This document shows, piece by piece, positions 11,701-22,791 of a DNA stretch of 64,000 bases. Source of the stretch: Ancistrus triradiatus (Eukaryota > Chordata > Actinopteri > Siluriformes > Loricariidae). The position numbers and the translations under genes are program-made. The DNA is taken from assembly GCA_025084515.1 (NCBI GenBank), contig JAJAGP010000179.1:310001-374000 (forward strand), in the 5' to 3' direction. Position 1 is the stretch's first letter; every line of letters begins with the position of its first letter. The notes below the pieces were generated by a model. It did not search any database and was not told the origin of the DNA. It was given only the letters and a program-made list of their open reading frames with translations.

Positions 11701-14700
11701 ACAACAAGAACAAACAGGAAACATGAGGGCCCGAACAAAAGTAAAGCAAGTCGGCAAACAAACAGGTGAAAAACAAACGCAGAGAGCAAACTGCACTCAA
11801 AGCGCAAACAAGCTCTGAAAGCAAGCGGCTTCAAACCAACCGATTCAGGCAAGAGGTTTACATAGCAGCAGACGTGATTAAGGCAATGAGGGACAGGTCA
11901 GAGGAATCAGGTCAGTGTCGGCCCTTCTAGAATCATACGACACACAAAGCAAATGTTTTCTTACTATATTTCTTCATTCATCAAAAGGAATGCCTAAACA
12001 TAGTCTATTAGAGATCTCTAGCTTATGAGCTGTGAAACCATTCTCTTTGGTAAAACCACTGTTTAATTTGAATGGCGCACAGGTTTCACGCCTCAGAAGT
12101 TAAAGTTCAATCCAGTTCAGCTCCTGCTGAACATCGAAAGGCTGCCAATGAGATAAAGCGCTGTACGTGCCAGGCAGTGCCAAGGCTTCTTACTGGCATC
12201 TGCTATCAAACCTCTTTTCACCCTTTACCTCTCTCTCCAAGGGCAACATATAAAAAGTGAAAAAGTAGGCTAAGAACAACAGCTGTGCATGCCTGACATA
12301 CTCTGAAAGCAGGGTAAGAAGCAGCACAGGGTCTTCAAAACCCCCCACAGCTGGGTACAGGGGTAATGACTAACACCTGCACACATTGCTCATTAGCTGT
12401 TCTAAAAGTCTGCCTGTAGTCTGAACATTGAGGTAAAGACCTGCATTTTTATTTAAAAAAGAGCTCAAAGAAGCAGTACCAAGTGGAAAAAGGGTAGTGG
12501 ATTACATCGGGATAATCAGAACAACTCTCCCTCCACATTGCCTCTCGTTCTGTTCGATCACCAGAAGCACTTTTTGTAATAACTTAGTTATTTTAATTGA
12601 AATTACATTTACTTCAGTTCAAAGTTAAATTTGTCTCAACTGCCATTTTAAATGTTAAGTATTTCCCTGTATCTCCTGAACTACACCATTGCTCCAAGTG
12701 TGTCATTTCATAGCTCCAGGCACAGAAGAGTCAAACTCCCAAGCATTTTTGCCTAAACAGCAAACAAAGCCAAGGTGGGAATCGGCGTACTCAAAGTTAA
12801 ACCTGCATTTAGCTTCTGTTTCACCTTCTCCTTTCATTATCGTGCTTTCTCCTCATGCCAGAGCGAACAGTGGTGAAGCAGGTCAACAGTAAATGACCCG
12901 CTTCCTGCCACATCTCACCATCACCGGTAGCATGCCGGAGCGGATGGGACGTGTGACGGCGTGACACAGCATCACATCTGTGTGTACAGTACTGACGGCT
13001 TCCTCCACAGCTACACAAGAGCTAAGTGTGTCAGTATGCAGCTTCAGGTGAGGCAAACATTGTCAGCTCAAAGTAGCTGTACACTCACCGGACACTTTAT
13101 TAGGTACACCTCCTTGTTTCTACACTCGCTCTCCATTTTATTCGTTCTACTAACCATATGGAAGCGCTGTGTAGTTCTATAATTACAGACTGTAGTCCAT
13201 CTGCTTCTCTACATACTTTGTTCGTCTCCTTTACTCTGTTCTCTAATGGTCAGGACCCCCCACAGGACCACAGGAAAAGCATTTCAAGGTCCTGGAGTGG
13301 CCTAGCCAGTCTCCAGACCTCAGCCCCATAGAACATTTGTGGAGGGAGTTGAAAGTCCATGTTGCCCCAAAACATCACTGCTCTAGAGGAGATCTGCATG
13401 GAGGAATGGGCCAAAATACCAGCTACAGTGTGTGCAAACCTGGTGAAGACTTACAGGAAACGTTTGACCTCTGCCAACAAATGGTATGTTACAAAGTATT
13501 GAGGTGAACTTTTGTTATTGACCAAATACTTATTTTTCACCATAATTTACAATTAAATTATTTAAAAATCCTACAATGTGATTTCCTGGATTTCTTTTCT
13601 CATTTTGTCTCATACTTTTTTGCCCCACTGTACCCATCAATCCCCTTCTCTAGTCATTTCAATAATTCATTTTAAACGTAGAAACATAGAAAAGATGATT
13701 TTAAAACCCAAAAATGCAGTAGTTCAAATATTTCTACAATACTACCATCACTAGTAGTTTGTTTGACAAGCATCTACTACTTTCTGAGCAGAGAATCATA
13801 AGCATATTCACACATACTAACCCATAAACTGCATCTCCCATTCTCTGACGCTCTCCATCTGAACAGCGTTGAGATCCGACAGGTCGTCGTACTCGTCCCG
13901 TAGTGCATCCTTCTCCAGACAGAACGTGGCCAAACCACGAGAGGCGTCCCGACCCGCAAAGATCCCATATGGCCCCTCTGTAGACGGACAGAGAAGAGAG
14001 ATTTATAAAAAATAATTTTTTTTTTTTTAAGTTTCAGATTGACTTTTACACAAAAACATTGTAATCATTATTTATGATTACAATTAGGTTTTTTAAATGT
14101 TCTAATGATTAATCTCCAACCTCGCCCGCTTGTTCCTAGACGTTTATTACTCATTAATTAATGGGACGAATCCAGTCCCACGATGACGTACACACCTTAA
14201 TCACCTACTATACAAACCTGCAGTGATGATTCAGTGAGGAATCCTCAAAATGTGGATGAGTCAAGCACATTTTTGAGACGAGCTTGGGCAACAGCAGGAT
14301 TATCGATGTGACACTTAAACTCTGACCTAGATATTCTCACACAAACTCATTAGTGCAACAGTTCTGCCATATCTGGTTACAAAACCTTTTCTAAACAATG
14401 CAGAAAGGGCAATATTCACTGATACAGTCTTGTGCAAATGTCTGGACACCCCTGGTCACACAAGCTAGTAGCTTCTCATTGGTTAAACAACCATGTCGAA
14501 AGACACATCCTGTGGTCGTGGAAAAGATGTTCATCTGTGTCAGAAGAGTCAGATTGTGAAAGAGTGGTCCAGGGAGCATGAGCCATCATGTTCATACATG
14601 GATTGAACACCACAGAGTCCAGACCTGAAGCTCATGAGAATCTTTGGGATGTGCTGGAGAAGACTTTGTGCAGTGGAACAAAGCTCCCAGCATCAAAACA

Positions 14701-17700
14701 AGACCTGCAAAGTTGTGACATTGCAGAAGCTTGTGGAAACGATGCCACTGCCAATGCGTGCCATAATCTAGTGCTAGTGTTCTACCAAAAAAAAGCATGA
14801 CTGACGTTAAAATGATTGAACAAACTGCACCTGGAGACAAAATACAGACACCACCAGCCCCAAAGTCTAGCAGATCTAATTGCTACACATGGCTCATCTT
14901 CACTTGCATGAGGTGATTCTGGCTTAGAGAAGACGGATGTCGTTCAAAAGATGCCAATGTGCAAACAATCTCAGAAATCGGTTGCCGTCACAGACAGCTC
15001 GACAACGAACTTCTCATCATCTGCCAATTAACCACCGTGCAGAATATGAAGCTTATGACAAGCTGTCCATGACAGGCTTAAACCAGCCAAGGTAGCAGCA
15101 CAAAAACCCTCTCAGCAAACCTTAGTGTAATCATCTTTTAAAAAATCGGCTTAAAAGGAACAGATGGCAAGACAAATGCTGCCACCAATTACATCGTGAA
15201 GGACACGGTGCCAATTCAGGTGGACGAGAGAGAGTCAAGCAACTTTTTAATACTTTAGACCAAAGATAAAAACTGCCAAAAGAATCGTCTAATTATCGGT
15301 GTCAACAAAATCCCAAAAAATACAGAGATCTCACATTTTGACAATATCGCCCACGCCTAATTAGACCCCTTTAAGACAAGCAAGATTTTGTGGCCATTTC
15401 TGTGGATCTCTACACAATCTGCATCCCCAAACAAAAGCAGCAAACTGCCGCCAATATTCACACAACCATTTTAATTATAACTGTTACTTTAATATTGCTT
15501 TCCGAAACGTCGTGCTCAACGTCGACTTGTTCTGACAGGCTTTGTCACACAACTCCAAACGTTGTAGAGACACAAGACATATTCATGACCCGAGGGCCTT
15601 GAATTGAAAGCCTTTACGGACCGAACATGGAACAGAGAGGAAGCGGAGGTAGAGTCCCGATACAGCAGATCTACAAACGCTCCTGTGCACTGCTGCTAAA
15701 GGTCAGAAAGCCCACAGCTGCCAAAATTACCAAACTTACTTCAAAACCGCAAGCGATTCCTCATTTCTAAGTACACTACCTCAGAAGAATCAGGAAGTTC
15801 GACAAAGGCGCTAAACATCACCCCAACACAGACCGACTATTGTATGGTTTAGACACAGGACACGCAAAAGTGCATAAAAGGCTTCGTTTGTTTGCATGTT
15901 TATTTAATGTTGTTATCAGTGGCCATTGCAGTGACACAAGCAAGGTTACATTTATACACAAGGGGAAATCAAGACTAGACAGATGAGGAAGACGAGAGTG
16001 CGTGATGTAGGCAGTCACGTAGCGGGAGTGATGCGGGAGCCTAGTTGTTAAGGTACTGGACTATGGACCCAACGGTCCAGGGTTCAAATCCCAATTCTTA
16101 GCAAGGCCCTTAACCCACAACTGCTTGGATTGTAAGTTGCTCTGGATAAGGCCTTTGCTAAATAAATGAGCGATGAGCGTGGGAAATGTAGTGAGGAAAA
16201 GTCCGTTTCTACACATTATTCAATAAATTAAACCTGATATTATATACTTCGAAGAGTCCCAAGCCGTAAGTGACGAAAATAACAGACAAAAGGCCTTTTC
16301 ACACAAAGTCCGATGCGTCTTTGTCTAAACACTCTGAAAACTCTCTGCCCACTTTCACTGTCTTTAATCTCCTTTGTGTCAAGTGTCCCGGAGATTTCGC
16401 CGTGTCTTTTTCACATCGTCAACCTAAACAAAACAAAACGAAAAAAAAAACAGGGACACAAGAGAAGATCAGTGCAGGAATTTGTGTGTTTTTCTTCTGC
16501 CTTTCAGTTCTATTCCACCAGATCTTTTCTTTGATATCCATGTTTCTAGAGTCAGCCTGTTGCTATAAGCTCTTGTCCTATAAGCTCTTGTTGAGCTGTT
16601 CTGCCCGGCGACCGAGCTCTGATTGGTCAGCCTGATCTTAACACAACCGGACGGCGCAGAAATTAGAACAGGCTGATTGAAAATGGACACAGCGTTGCGG
16701 TCCGTCAGTGTCGGACTCGGTGTGAAGAACGGCGTTGATATACGCAAGTATTTTTTCAAAAGCTGACGTGCGTTTTTTTACGTCCGTAAAAAGGCCTAAA
16801 GTTGTGGAATTTCTTGTCTTGTATGCACAACCCATGTTGGTGATTGAAGATCATTATACAGATTTATAATCACTAATCAAACGGGATTTAGACTTTGGTT
16901 CCAACACCGGGATCTCACTCCGATCTGCTTCAGTCGGTAGAATAGTGGACCTTAGTCACAGCCTGCCTTATAAACCCCGCCCATTTTATTTGCTGAATGG
17001 AAATAAACTTTCTTTTTAATAAATTAAAACTTACCAATCGATATATTTGTGTTACTGTCTGTATAATAAACAGCTATTGGTCATTCTGTCCCTCGGCTTT
17101 AATGACTGAAGGGCTTAGCCGTGGGGGAACCATAGAATGGATCCATTTTACCTCAGGAAGGCTGACAAACAAATCGGTTCTGTATTCTTTACCTTAAAAT
17201 CTAACAATAAATGGCGATAATGGAACTGTGGTATAATCGCAGTAACATACTCCAGGTCGTGCTTTAACGTGAGATACTGGCACGAGTGTGCTGATCTGTA
17301 CTCATGCCTACGAACGCATCACACCCGTGCCAATATCTCACGTTAGACCACGACCGGGAGTGTGTTATTGCTTAGGTATAATTCTCAAAACCTCGGAAGT
17401 TCAAGTGAACGCCCCTCGATCGGACGGACGTCATATGGCACATACCTGTGTGTGTATATATATAATCCAGGTGACTGTATGGCCTCATCTTATGAGATTT
17501 ATTTCATTTATTTGGTTATTCTTTAACTAACTAACCCGTAGCATGCATGACAAGCTATGAAAACTGGAGCAGAAGTCTTATGACTAATGCCCTTTGCTTA
17601 TTTGTTGCACTCTAGGCAGCTGTGGTGAGAGGTTGCAGAGTGAGCCTGATTAATAGATATGTGGCTAAAAAAGGGCAAAAGGAGCTTTCTTTTTTAATGT

Positions 17701-20700
17701 CTGAATCATCTGATTCCCATGTGAGAAAATGTTTTCAGACACGAAGGCTACAAAACTCTGATGAAATGACACAGCAACATGTGATTACAAAAAATGCTGA
17801 AAATATATATAGAAACTTCTTAAACCGGTGCAATATTAACGTGATAGCTAAAGCAAAAACGCTGTTCTTGAAGCAAAGACAGACCAATTGATTTGCTGTA
17901 GTAACAGAAATATTAATACATTATGTGTGTGCAGCTTTAAGGCACCACTGTAGATAATATCTACTTTCTGGTAAGATAAATGGCTTAGTATGAATACTGA
18001 CCCACTGCAACACAACACAACACAAAATAATACACTTGCCAAATGACATGTTGTGCAGCCTTCTAACCCTCCTAACAGATATTACTGTCTATGCGAGAGT
18101 AGCATCTATTAATAACTGAAATGCAGAGGCCAGGAGGAAAAAAGCAAAGACAAAGGTCTGAAGGCTGGACAAAGTCTAACAGACATGTTACTCAATCAAG
18201 TGACTCATAATAATAAAGTGCTGGAACGTGAGGCAGTGGTCTGAAAGTAAACTGAACATGCCATGCCACGAATCTCTTTCAGAAAGTCAGTGGTACCTCG
18301 GTTCTGCACTGGGCAAGGGTGCCAGGGAATCATCTCTCCAAGTGATGGGCAAAGTGTGCCCATGTAAAATTAGCTAGTGTGCCAGAGCAATATTTCCTAC
18401 TGAATTCAACACTCACACACACACACGGCGTGCAAACACAGGGACACTTTAGAAACTGACCCCAAGCACGTCTCTGGAATAGTGAAAGGCCGATTATTGC
18501 CATCCTTAAATAATCGGTTTTGTGTGATATCTACACTTGAGGTCTATATTGAACAATAGTGGCGAAAATGCAGAAACTATGTCAATTAACCTAATGCATG
18601 TCTTTGGGAAGACCATGGAGACTCCACACAGAGAGGACCCAGACCACTCCATCCTCAGACTGAACCCAGGATCTTCTGCATCGGCCATTATAAAAACCCA
18701 TATCAGTCAACCACTACTTTGGAACGTGGTAAAACTGAGTACTCTCAGAAAACCAACGCACGCATGGAAAGAACATGCAAACTCCACACAGGCTGCAGCC
18801 GGACTGAGCCTCGAACCCAGGCCTCTTAAGCTGTGAGGTGACCTCACTATCCACTGTGCCCCAAGTCTGAAACTGAAAATCCAAAAAGCTAAGCTAAGTA
18901 CGGGTTAATATCAGGGAATAATTAAGTTGTTAAATTCTAACTCCTATGATGATCAACAATGGCACAAGTTCTACTTTGAGCTCTTAGGATTTCGTGCATG
19001 CACGTCTCCATAGTTTCAAGTCTTGATGACTTTCTCAGCATTAAAGACGGCTGCTTTTTGTCACACTGACACATTATTAGGTACACCTTGCTAGGACCGG
19101 GTTGGACCCACTTTAGCCTTCATAGATGCCTTAAATGTTCGTGGCAAAGCTTCACCGAGGTTCTGGAAAAATTCCTCAGAGATTTGGGTCCATATTGCCA
19201 TGACAGCATCACACAGTTGCTGCAGATTTGTTGTTTCACCACATCCCAAAGGTACTCTACTGGACTGAGACCATAGAGGGATGCACATGGTCAGCAGCAG
19301 TACTCGGGTAAGCTGTGGTGTTTAAAATTCCCGACTGGTATTAAGGGACCCAAAGTGTGCCAAAAAATATCCCCTCACCTTTACACCACTGTTGACACAG
19401 GGTTTCACGTTGTTTACGCCAAATTGACCCAGGCGACGTTTGTTGTATAATTTTGGTGGCAAGTTCAGCTGCCTGTCCTGACGCAGTATGGTCTTCTGCT
19501 GCTGTAGACCATCTGCTTCAAGGTTTGATGTGTCGTGCGGTCCCCAGATGTTGTTCCGCAAACTTTGGTTGTAATGAGTGGTTATTTGAGTTACTGTTGG
19601 CTTCCTATCAGCTCAAAGCAGTTTGGTTAGTCTCCTCTGAACTCTCAACAAGGCATTTTCACCCAGAGCTCTGCCCTCACTGGATATTTTCACTCTTTCT
19701 GGCCATTCTCTGTGTGTGAAAATCCCAGTAGCTCAGCAGTTTCTGAAATACTCAGACCAGGCTGTCCAGCACCGTCATCCATGCCATGTTCAGAGTCACT
19801 TAACTCAACTTTCTTCCCCATTCTGACGCTCGGTTTGAGTTTCAGCGGGGCGTCTTGACCACTTCTACATGTCTAAATGCAACCTAATAAAGTGGGAGGT
19901 GGGTGCAATCACATATCGACTTTTACACATATAAAGAAACAGAGCAGACAAAAGCCATGCTGGTAGAGCAAGACACCTTAGCAGTGCTCGTTTTACCAGC
20001 TTTTAGATGAACTACTTCAGGAAAACAGTTAGTTATATTAATGGTCGAAAAACAACAGCAGCAACTAGTGCACGTTATGAAACTGGAGAGGGGAGGTCCA
20101 GAAGTACGGCTAAGCCAACATCTTTTTGCTGTCAGGTTTGCGAATTTAGCTTAAACTGAAATTCAAACGGTGAGCAGCTTCTGAACAACAACTGTCAACT
20201 TGTCTTAATAATTAAATCGCGTCGGAGTCACTAGCTAGCTAAGCACAAAGGTGGGCTGGGCAGTTAAACGTGCGGACTCTCGGTACTAAGGGGGCCCAAT
20301 CTCAAATCGACGACAGCTCCCTACACATGCGTAGTACGTAGGGCTCAATGTAACGAGTCTCAGAGCTTACAGAGTTCACTACGCGTATTAAAGCGAATGA
20401 TTTGGGATTCTGCCATAGCTGCTGTTACACAGTCGTGTATGTCCACGTAAGACATGGCTTGATATCAGGGGGTTAGCGACAATGAAACTTCACTCGGATG
20501 AAACAGTTCATTTTAAATTACGTTATGTTTCCTTCACAAACCACTCAACACCTACAAACAACATTAATTGTTTACGTCGGCTAAAAGGCAGCGCGAGGGT
20601 TTTACTCAAATGTTTACAAGAAGCTAACAATGCTACGAGCTTACAGACCAAACAGCTGCTTTCTAATGATGTATAAAGTAACTAAATAACCGTGCTGGCT

Positions 20701-21920
20701 TAAAATTCTGCCTACCAGTGAAGGAACGTTAACATGCAAATATAAACACGAACTTGACGACACGCTGTAGACCAACGATTAGGGCAGTGAGTCGATTCTC
20801 CAAACGCAGGCTAGATTCCATACAAACGTAGCACAAATGATTCGGCTCGGCAGGAATACATTAAGCTAAGCGTTTTGGCTTAGGCATCATTAATACATAG
20901 TGCGCCTATATATTGGGCAGAACAATCTCGTTTAGTGGTGTATACATTAGGACGTCTCCCAGTTAAACAGACTTTCCCATTCAACTCCATGAACTTATCA
21001 GTACAGTATAGCAAAAAGGGTTCAGTGTTGGTCCCTCGCCATGAAGCCAACACCAGCCAAACTACCAGGTACTAGAGTTAGAATGAGACAACCTTATCGT
21101 TCCTAACAAAACAAAGCCATTACAGCCGGGCTATATTCAATTATTCAACTATATTCAATCTAACCCACAATAACGCGCCCTCGGTTTGCCGAGTGAGTTA
21201 TAAGAGTCGACTCCAACATCAGCTCGAAATGTGGAGTCGGTTCCCACAAGCCAGTACTGAAAATGAGGGGTAAAACGAACACAATAAAGTACATACGACG
21301 ATTGACAGCATGAATAACAAGACAGTGTCCTACTTCTGAACGTCCCATCCCATACTCCTTAGAGATACAATTTATAACAATGCAATTTCCCGCTTTATAA
21401 GGAAAGCCACGTTCTCTTTGGCATGGAATCGTCTCCCGAATCCTTACGCTTTAACATTCAAAGAATCGACTCCTTTCGGAATCGATTCCCAGGCTCTGGT
21501 ATTTTTAGCGGGCGAAATTTCTAGCTGCACAAGTTTAGTGAGCCTGCTGCTCGTTACGCAAAAACTCTTACCGCGTCCGTAAAACTTTCTGCCGCTGGTC
21601 ACGTCGAACACTTTCATGTTGACAGCCATGAGGATGCGCGGATTCTGCACGCCGTCATACTCCCGCAGCTGCTCCAGAGTGAAGTCCCGCCGGCCCATTT
21701 TTGGCAAAGCCGAGGCCTCATCTCCCCGGGCCGCGTCGGCGCCTGACCTCCTCAACCACCGCCGGTAAACGCCATAGCAAGCGGCCAGAAACAGAATTAA
21801 AAGACCTAGATTGAGAAGCATACCGCCGACACCGGGCCCTGGATCGAACTCCTCTGTTGTTGTTCCCTGGCCGCCGCTTGTGTCAGCTACTCCGCTCCTG
21901 CCGTCCCCATCGTCCGCCAT
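8652..21920 (-). CDS. pgrmc2: Progesterone receptor membrane component 2, complete three-exon gene
   Basis: Exons 21572-21920, 13822-13977 and 8652-8749 join in frame (349+156+98 bases) to 200 codons plus stop. The product is an endoplasmic-reticulum/nuclear-envelope haem-binding protein of the MAPR family that shuttles labile haem. Residues about 34-56 form one membrane segment (MLLNLGLLILFLAACYGVY). The cytochrome-b5-like domain runs from about residue 78 to 175. The haem-ligand tyrosine lies in GPYGIFAG (Tyr120), and Lys170-Tyr171 correspond to the conserved Lys-Tyr pair. The C-terminus reads GRLLKPGDEPSEYTDEED then ends KHD, which fits PGRMC2 better than PGRMC1. An in-frame ATG lies 27 codons upstream (22001), but the chosen start gives the family's normal N-terminus. 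An Arg stands at residue 116, where relatives usually have Pro. Confidence 0.94.
8931..9622 (+). mobile_element. Harbinger-like insertion, internally deleted
   Basis: The ends are imperfect inverted repeats (GGGGCCAAATTCAG at the left; the complement of GGGGCAGATCAGTG at the right), followed inward by GATTCTTAG-type repeats. A CTG triplet flanks both sides (8928-8930 and 9623-9625). Inside, a frame from 9120 begins MARQKNVVRTLNNSELIKRY and continues into LDHAGIMFVVDLI. That resembles the N-terminal region of Harbinger (PIF/HARBI1-like) nucleases, but it is cut off after about 48 residues. The flanking triplet is not the usual TWA target of the family, so the class is tentative. Confidence 0.5.
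9836..10053 (-). mobile_element. Retroelement 3' tail (GACTTGACTT-type family), inverted
   Basis: Contains in inverse order the blocks of the family tail: TTTATAGCACTTTTTAACAA, CATTGTCTCAAAGCAACTTT, CCAATCCCAAATTGGGCAAG, CCTAGGGCGACAGTGGCAAG and AAGAAACCTTGGGAGGACCA. It interrupts the Tc1 remnant around it. The same family is at 23345-24057, 35250-35430, 39940-40495 and, in part, 6395-6485. Confidence 0.75.
10197..10330 (+). mobile_element. Tc1-like 5' terminal fragment
   Basis: Begins TACAGTGCCTAAAAAAAGTATTCACCCC in two blocks, the usual terminal sequence of a common fish Tc1 group, then drifts into unrecognised sequence. Confidence 0.5.
13081..13268 (+). repeat. Interspersed repeat, GACTGTAGTCC family, left end present
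   Basis: Starts CACTCACCGGACACTTTATT then AGGTACACCTCCTTGTTTCT, followed by TATAATTACAGACTGTAGTCC and a stretch reading GGTCAGGACCCCCCACAGGA. Matches the copies at 2560, 26085 and 47610. Confidence 0.7.
13269..13632 (+). mobile_element. Tc1 transposon 3' end fragment
   Basis: Encodes, with interruptions, the segment after the second catalytic Asp: EWPSQSPDL-type sequence, followed by the region preceding the C-terminus. It then runs through a non-coding tail to the terminus TTTTTTGCCCCACTGTA. A second 3' end of this kind lies at about 37530-37742. Confidence 0.75.
13822..13977 (-). CDS. pgrmc2: pgrmc2 exon 2 (haem-binding core)
   Basis: The acceptor GTCTACAG precedes AGGGGCCATAT, and the donor is ATGG|GTTAGT. 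The exon encodes GPYGIFAGRDASRGLATF through VREWEMQFM, with split Glu codons at both ends. This is the most conserved part of the MAPR cytochrome-b5-like domain and includes the haem-ligand Tyr. Confidence 0.95.
14425..14805 (+). mobile_element. Tc1/mariner remnant
   Basis: The left part reads CTTGTGCAAATGTCTGGACA as in Tc1 termini. The right part (14620-14790) resembles a transposase 3' region: GAATCTTTGGGATGTGCTGG, GAGAAGACTTTGTGCAGTGG, ATGCCACTGCCAATGCGTGC. The centre is missing. Confidence 0.6.
16034..16169 (+). repeat. tRNA-derived SINE, 5'-worn copy
   Basis: Contains the polymerase III B-box-like GGTTCAAATCC and the family blocks AAGGTACTGGACTATGGACC, CCCTTAACCCACAACTGCTT and GCTCTGGATAAGGCCTTTGC. 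Other copies are at 31188-31311 (minus), 55697-55903 and 61946-62137. Confidence 0.75.
17240..17371. repeat. Foldback hairpin with about 55-bp arms
   Basis: The left arm at 17240-17294 and the right arm at 17317-17371 are complementary over most of their length, for example AACGTGAGATACTGGCACG at 17266 against the complement of CGTGCCAATATCTCACGTT. The loop is about 22 bases. It is probably a small foldback transposon. Confidence 0.7.
18590..18870 (+). repeat. Interspersed repeat with CATGCAAACTCCACACAGG core, two partial copies
   Basis: Landmarks GCATGTCTTTGGGAAGACC, GACTCCACACAGAGAGGACC, CATGCAAACTCCACACAGG and CCTCGAACCCAGGCCTCTTA belong to a widespread vertebrate repeat. Relatives lie at 25310-25470 and 63430-63715 (inverse). 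Confidence 0.6.
19065..19905 (-). mobile_element. Mariner-type remnant (TTATTAGGTACACC family), minus orientation
   Basis: Starts ACATTATTAGGTACACC at 19070 and ends near CCTAATAAAGTGGGAGG at about 19882. Internal landmarks in reverse include GGTTGGACCCACTTTAGCC, TTTGGGTCCATATTGCCATG, GTAGACCATCTGCTTCAAGG and AGTTTCTGAAATACTCAGACC. A central part is missing and the frame is broken. Confidence 0.75.
21572..21920 (-). CDS. pgrmc2: pgrmc2 exon 1 (N-terminus, membrane segment)
   Basis: The ATG at 21920-21918 opens MADDGDGRSG. It is followed by a Gly/Thr/Glu-rich luminal stretch, one hydrophobic helix (residues about 34-56), a basic stop-transfer segment and the start of the cytochrome-b5-like domain (RRDFTLEQLREYDG, NPRILMAVN). 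The exon ends KFYGR plus one base at a GTAAGA donor. Confidence 0.94.
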
Positions 21921-22060
21921 ACTGCACGCTAGCGCCCTACCCACACAGCACGCCCCGCCCACCGAAGCGTTTGATTGGCCTCCAACGGTGCAGCCGGCCA
22001 TTGATTGGTTCTCAGCGTTCGGAGAACGGCTTCCACCATTTAATTAGATGTTGACGATCG
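21921..22060 (-). promoter_or_regulatory. pgrmc2: pgrmc2 promoter/leader with CCAAT boxes
   Basis: Two CCAAT boxes on the minus strand (complement of TTTGATTGGCC at 21970-21980 and of CATTGATTGGTT at 22000-22011) lie 50-90 bases upstream of the start codon, in a GC-rich, CpG-rich block with no TATA box. This is typical of a housekeeping promoter. Confidence 0.55.
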
Positions 22061-22791
22061 GAGACCGCGCTATATGCTTGGGATTTGTAGTTTTTGTTGC
22101 TTACTCTTGTCGTATGTTGTGACTACAAAACCTAATTCCAGACAGTCAACCCAACCGAATTCTGCAATAATAAAGATGATAATATTCCTGTATTTATTTG
22201 AAGACTCTTTTGTTAATACAATACAGTATTGCTGTTACCATGTTACCAATACTGTTACCATGGTGACCACGGTAGGATAGTGTAGTTAATTGTTTAAAAA
22301 AATGCTCTAAAATTTGCTGACACTGTAGTTTGTTCGAGTATGCAGTGTCAGTGTTTCAAAGAGGCGATGATAGCTATTGTTTGGGTTAAATATGATTTAC
22401 TGCATATTACAATGTCTAGTTATGAGCGATTTAACAACAATGAATAAAAAATCCAAAGTATTTTGTATATATTTTGGTTCCTCATGTCTGAGAAGGTTTT
22501 TATTCTGTTTTTGCTGAATATGAACATGTCACTTATGATTTCTGCAGATGATTCATGTGGTACAAACCATTATGTACCTTTAGCATCATGGATCTGTACC
22601 TCTTGCCCTTAAAGATATATTCTGTTTCATAAATTTCCGCTGTGAGGCTTTGTTTATTCAGCGCCTGTAATGTGCTAAAGTTAATGGCACCGTGCAGTTA
22701 GTGTATAATCTATTTGGTTTAGTGTGCGTTTGTGTCCCTTAATTAAAACATCTCAGCCTGCACGCAATAGGGTGCTGAACACTATAGAGTA
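22061..22791. other. Intergenic, nothing recognised
   Basis: AT-rich DNA upstream of pgrmc2 with no exon, tRNA or clear repeat. Confidence 0.4.

Larger units (their letters stand above)
8750..13821 (-). other. pgrmc2: pgrmc2 intron 2
   Basis: GTTAGT donor and CACAG acceptor. It contains the nested transposon complex at 8880-10160, a GACTGTAGTCC-family repeat (13081-13268) and a Tc1 3' end (13245-13632). Between about 10330 and 13080 I see no exon and only faint repeat traces, for example AACAGCCAATCAACGCTGCG at 10473, which resembles sequence at 35059 and 53906. Confidence 0.85.
13978..21571 (-). other. pgrmc2: pgrmc2 intron 1
   Basis: GTAAGA donor and GTCTACAG acceptor. Recognised contents are a Tc1 remnant at 14425-14800, a SINE at 16034-16169, a foldback hairpin at 17240-17371, two partial copies of a common repeat at 18590-18870 and a mariner-type remnant at 19065-19905. 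The remaining stretches (14.8-16.0, 16.2-17.2, 17.4-18.6 and 19.9-21.5 kb) show no exon that I can support. Confidence 0.85.

Noticed and set aside
21921..22001. Upstream in-frame start of pgrmc2 adding 27 residues
   Set aside because: The extension (MAGCTVGG...) spans the CCAAT-box region and does not resemble the family N-terminus. The start at 21920 gives the expected protein.
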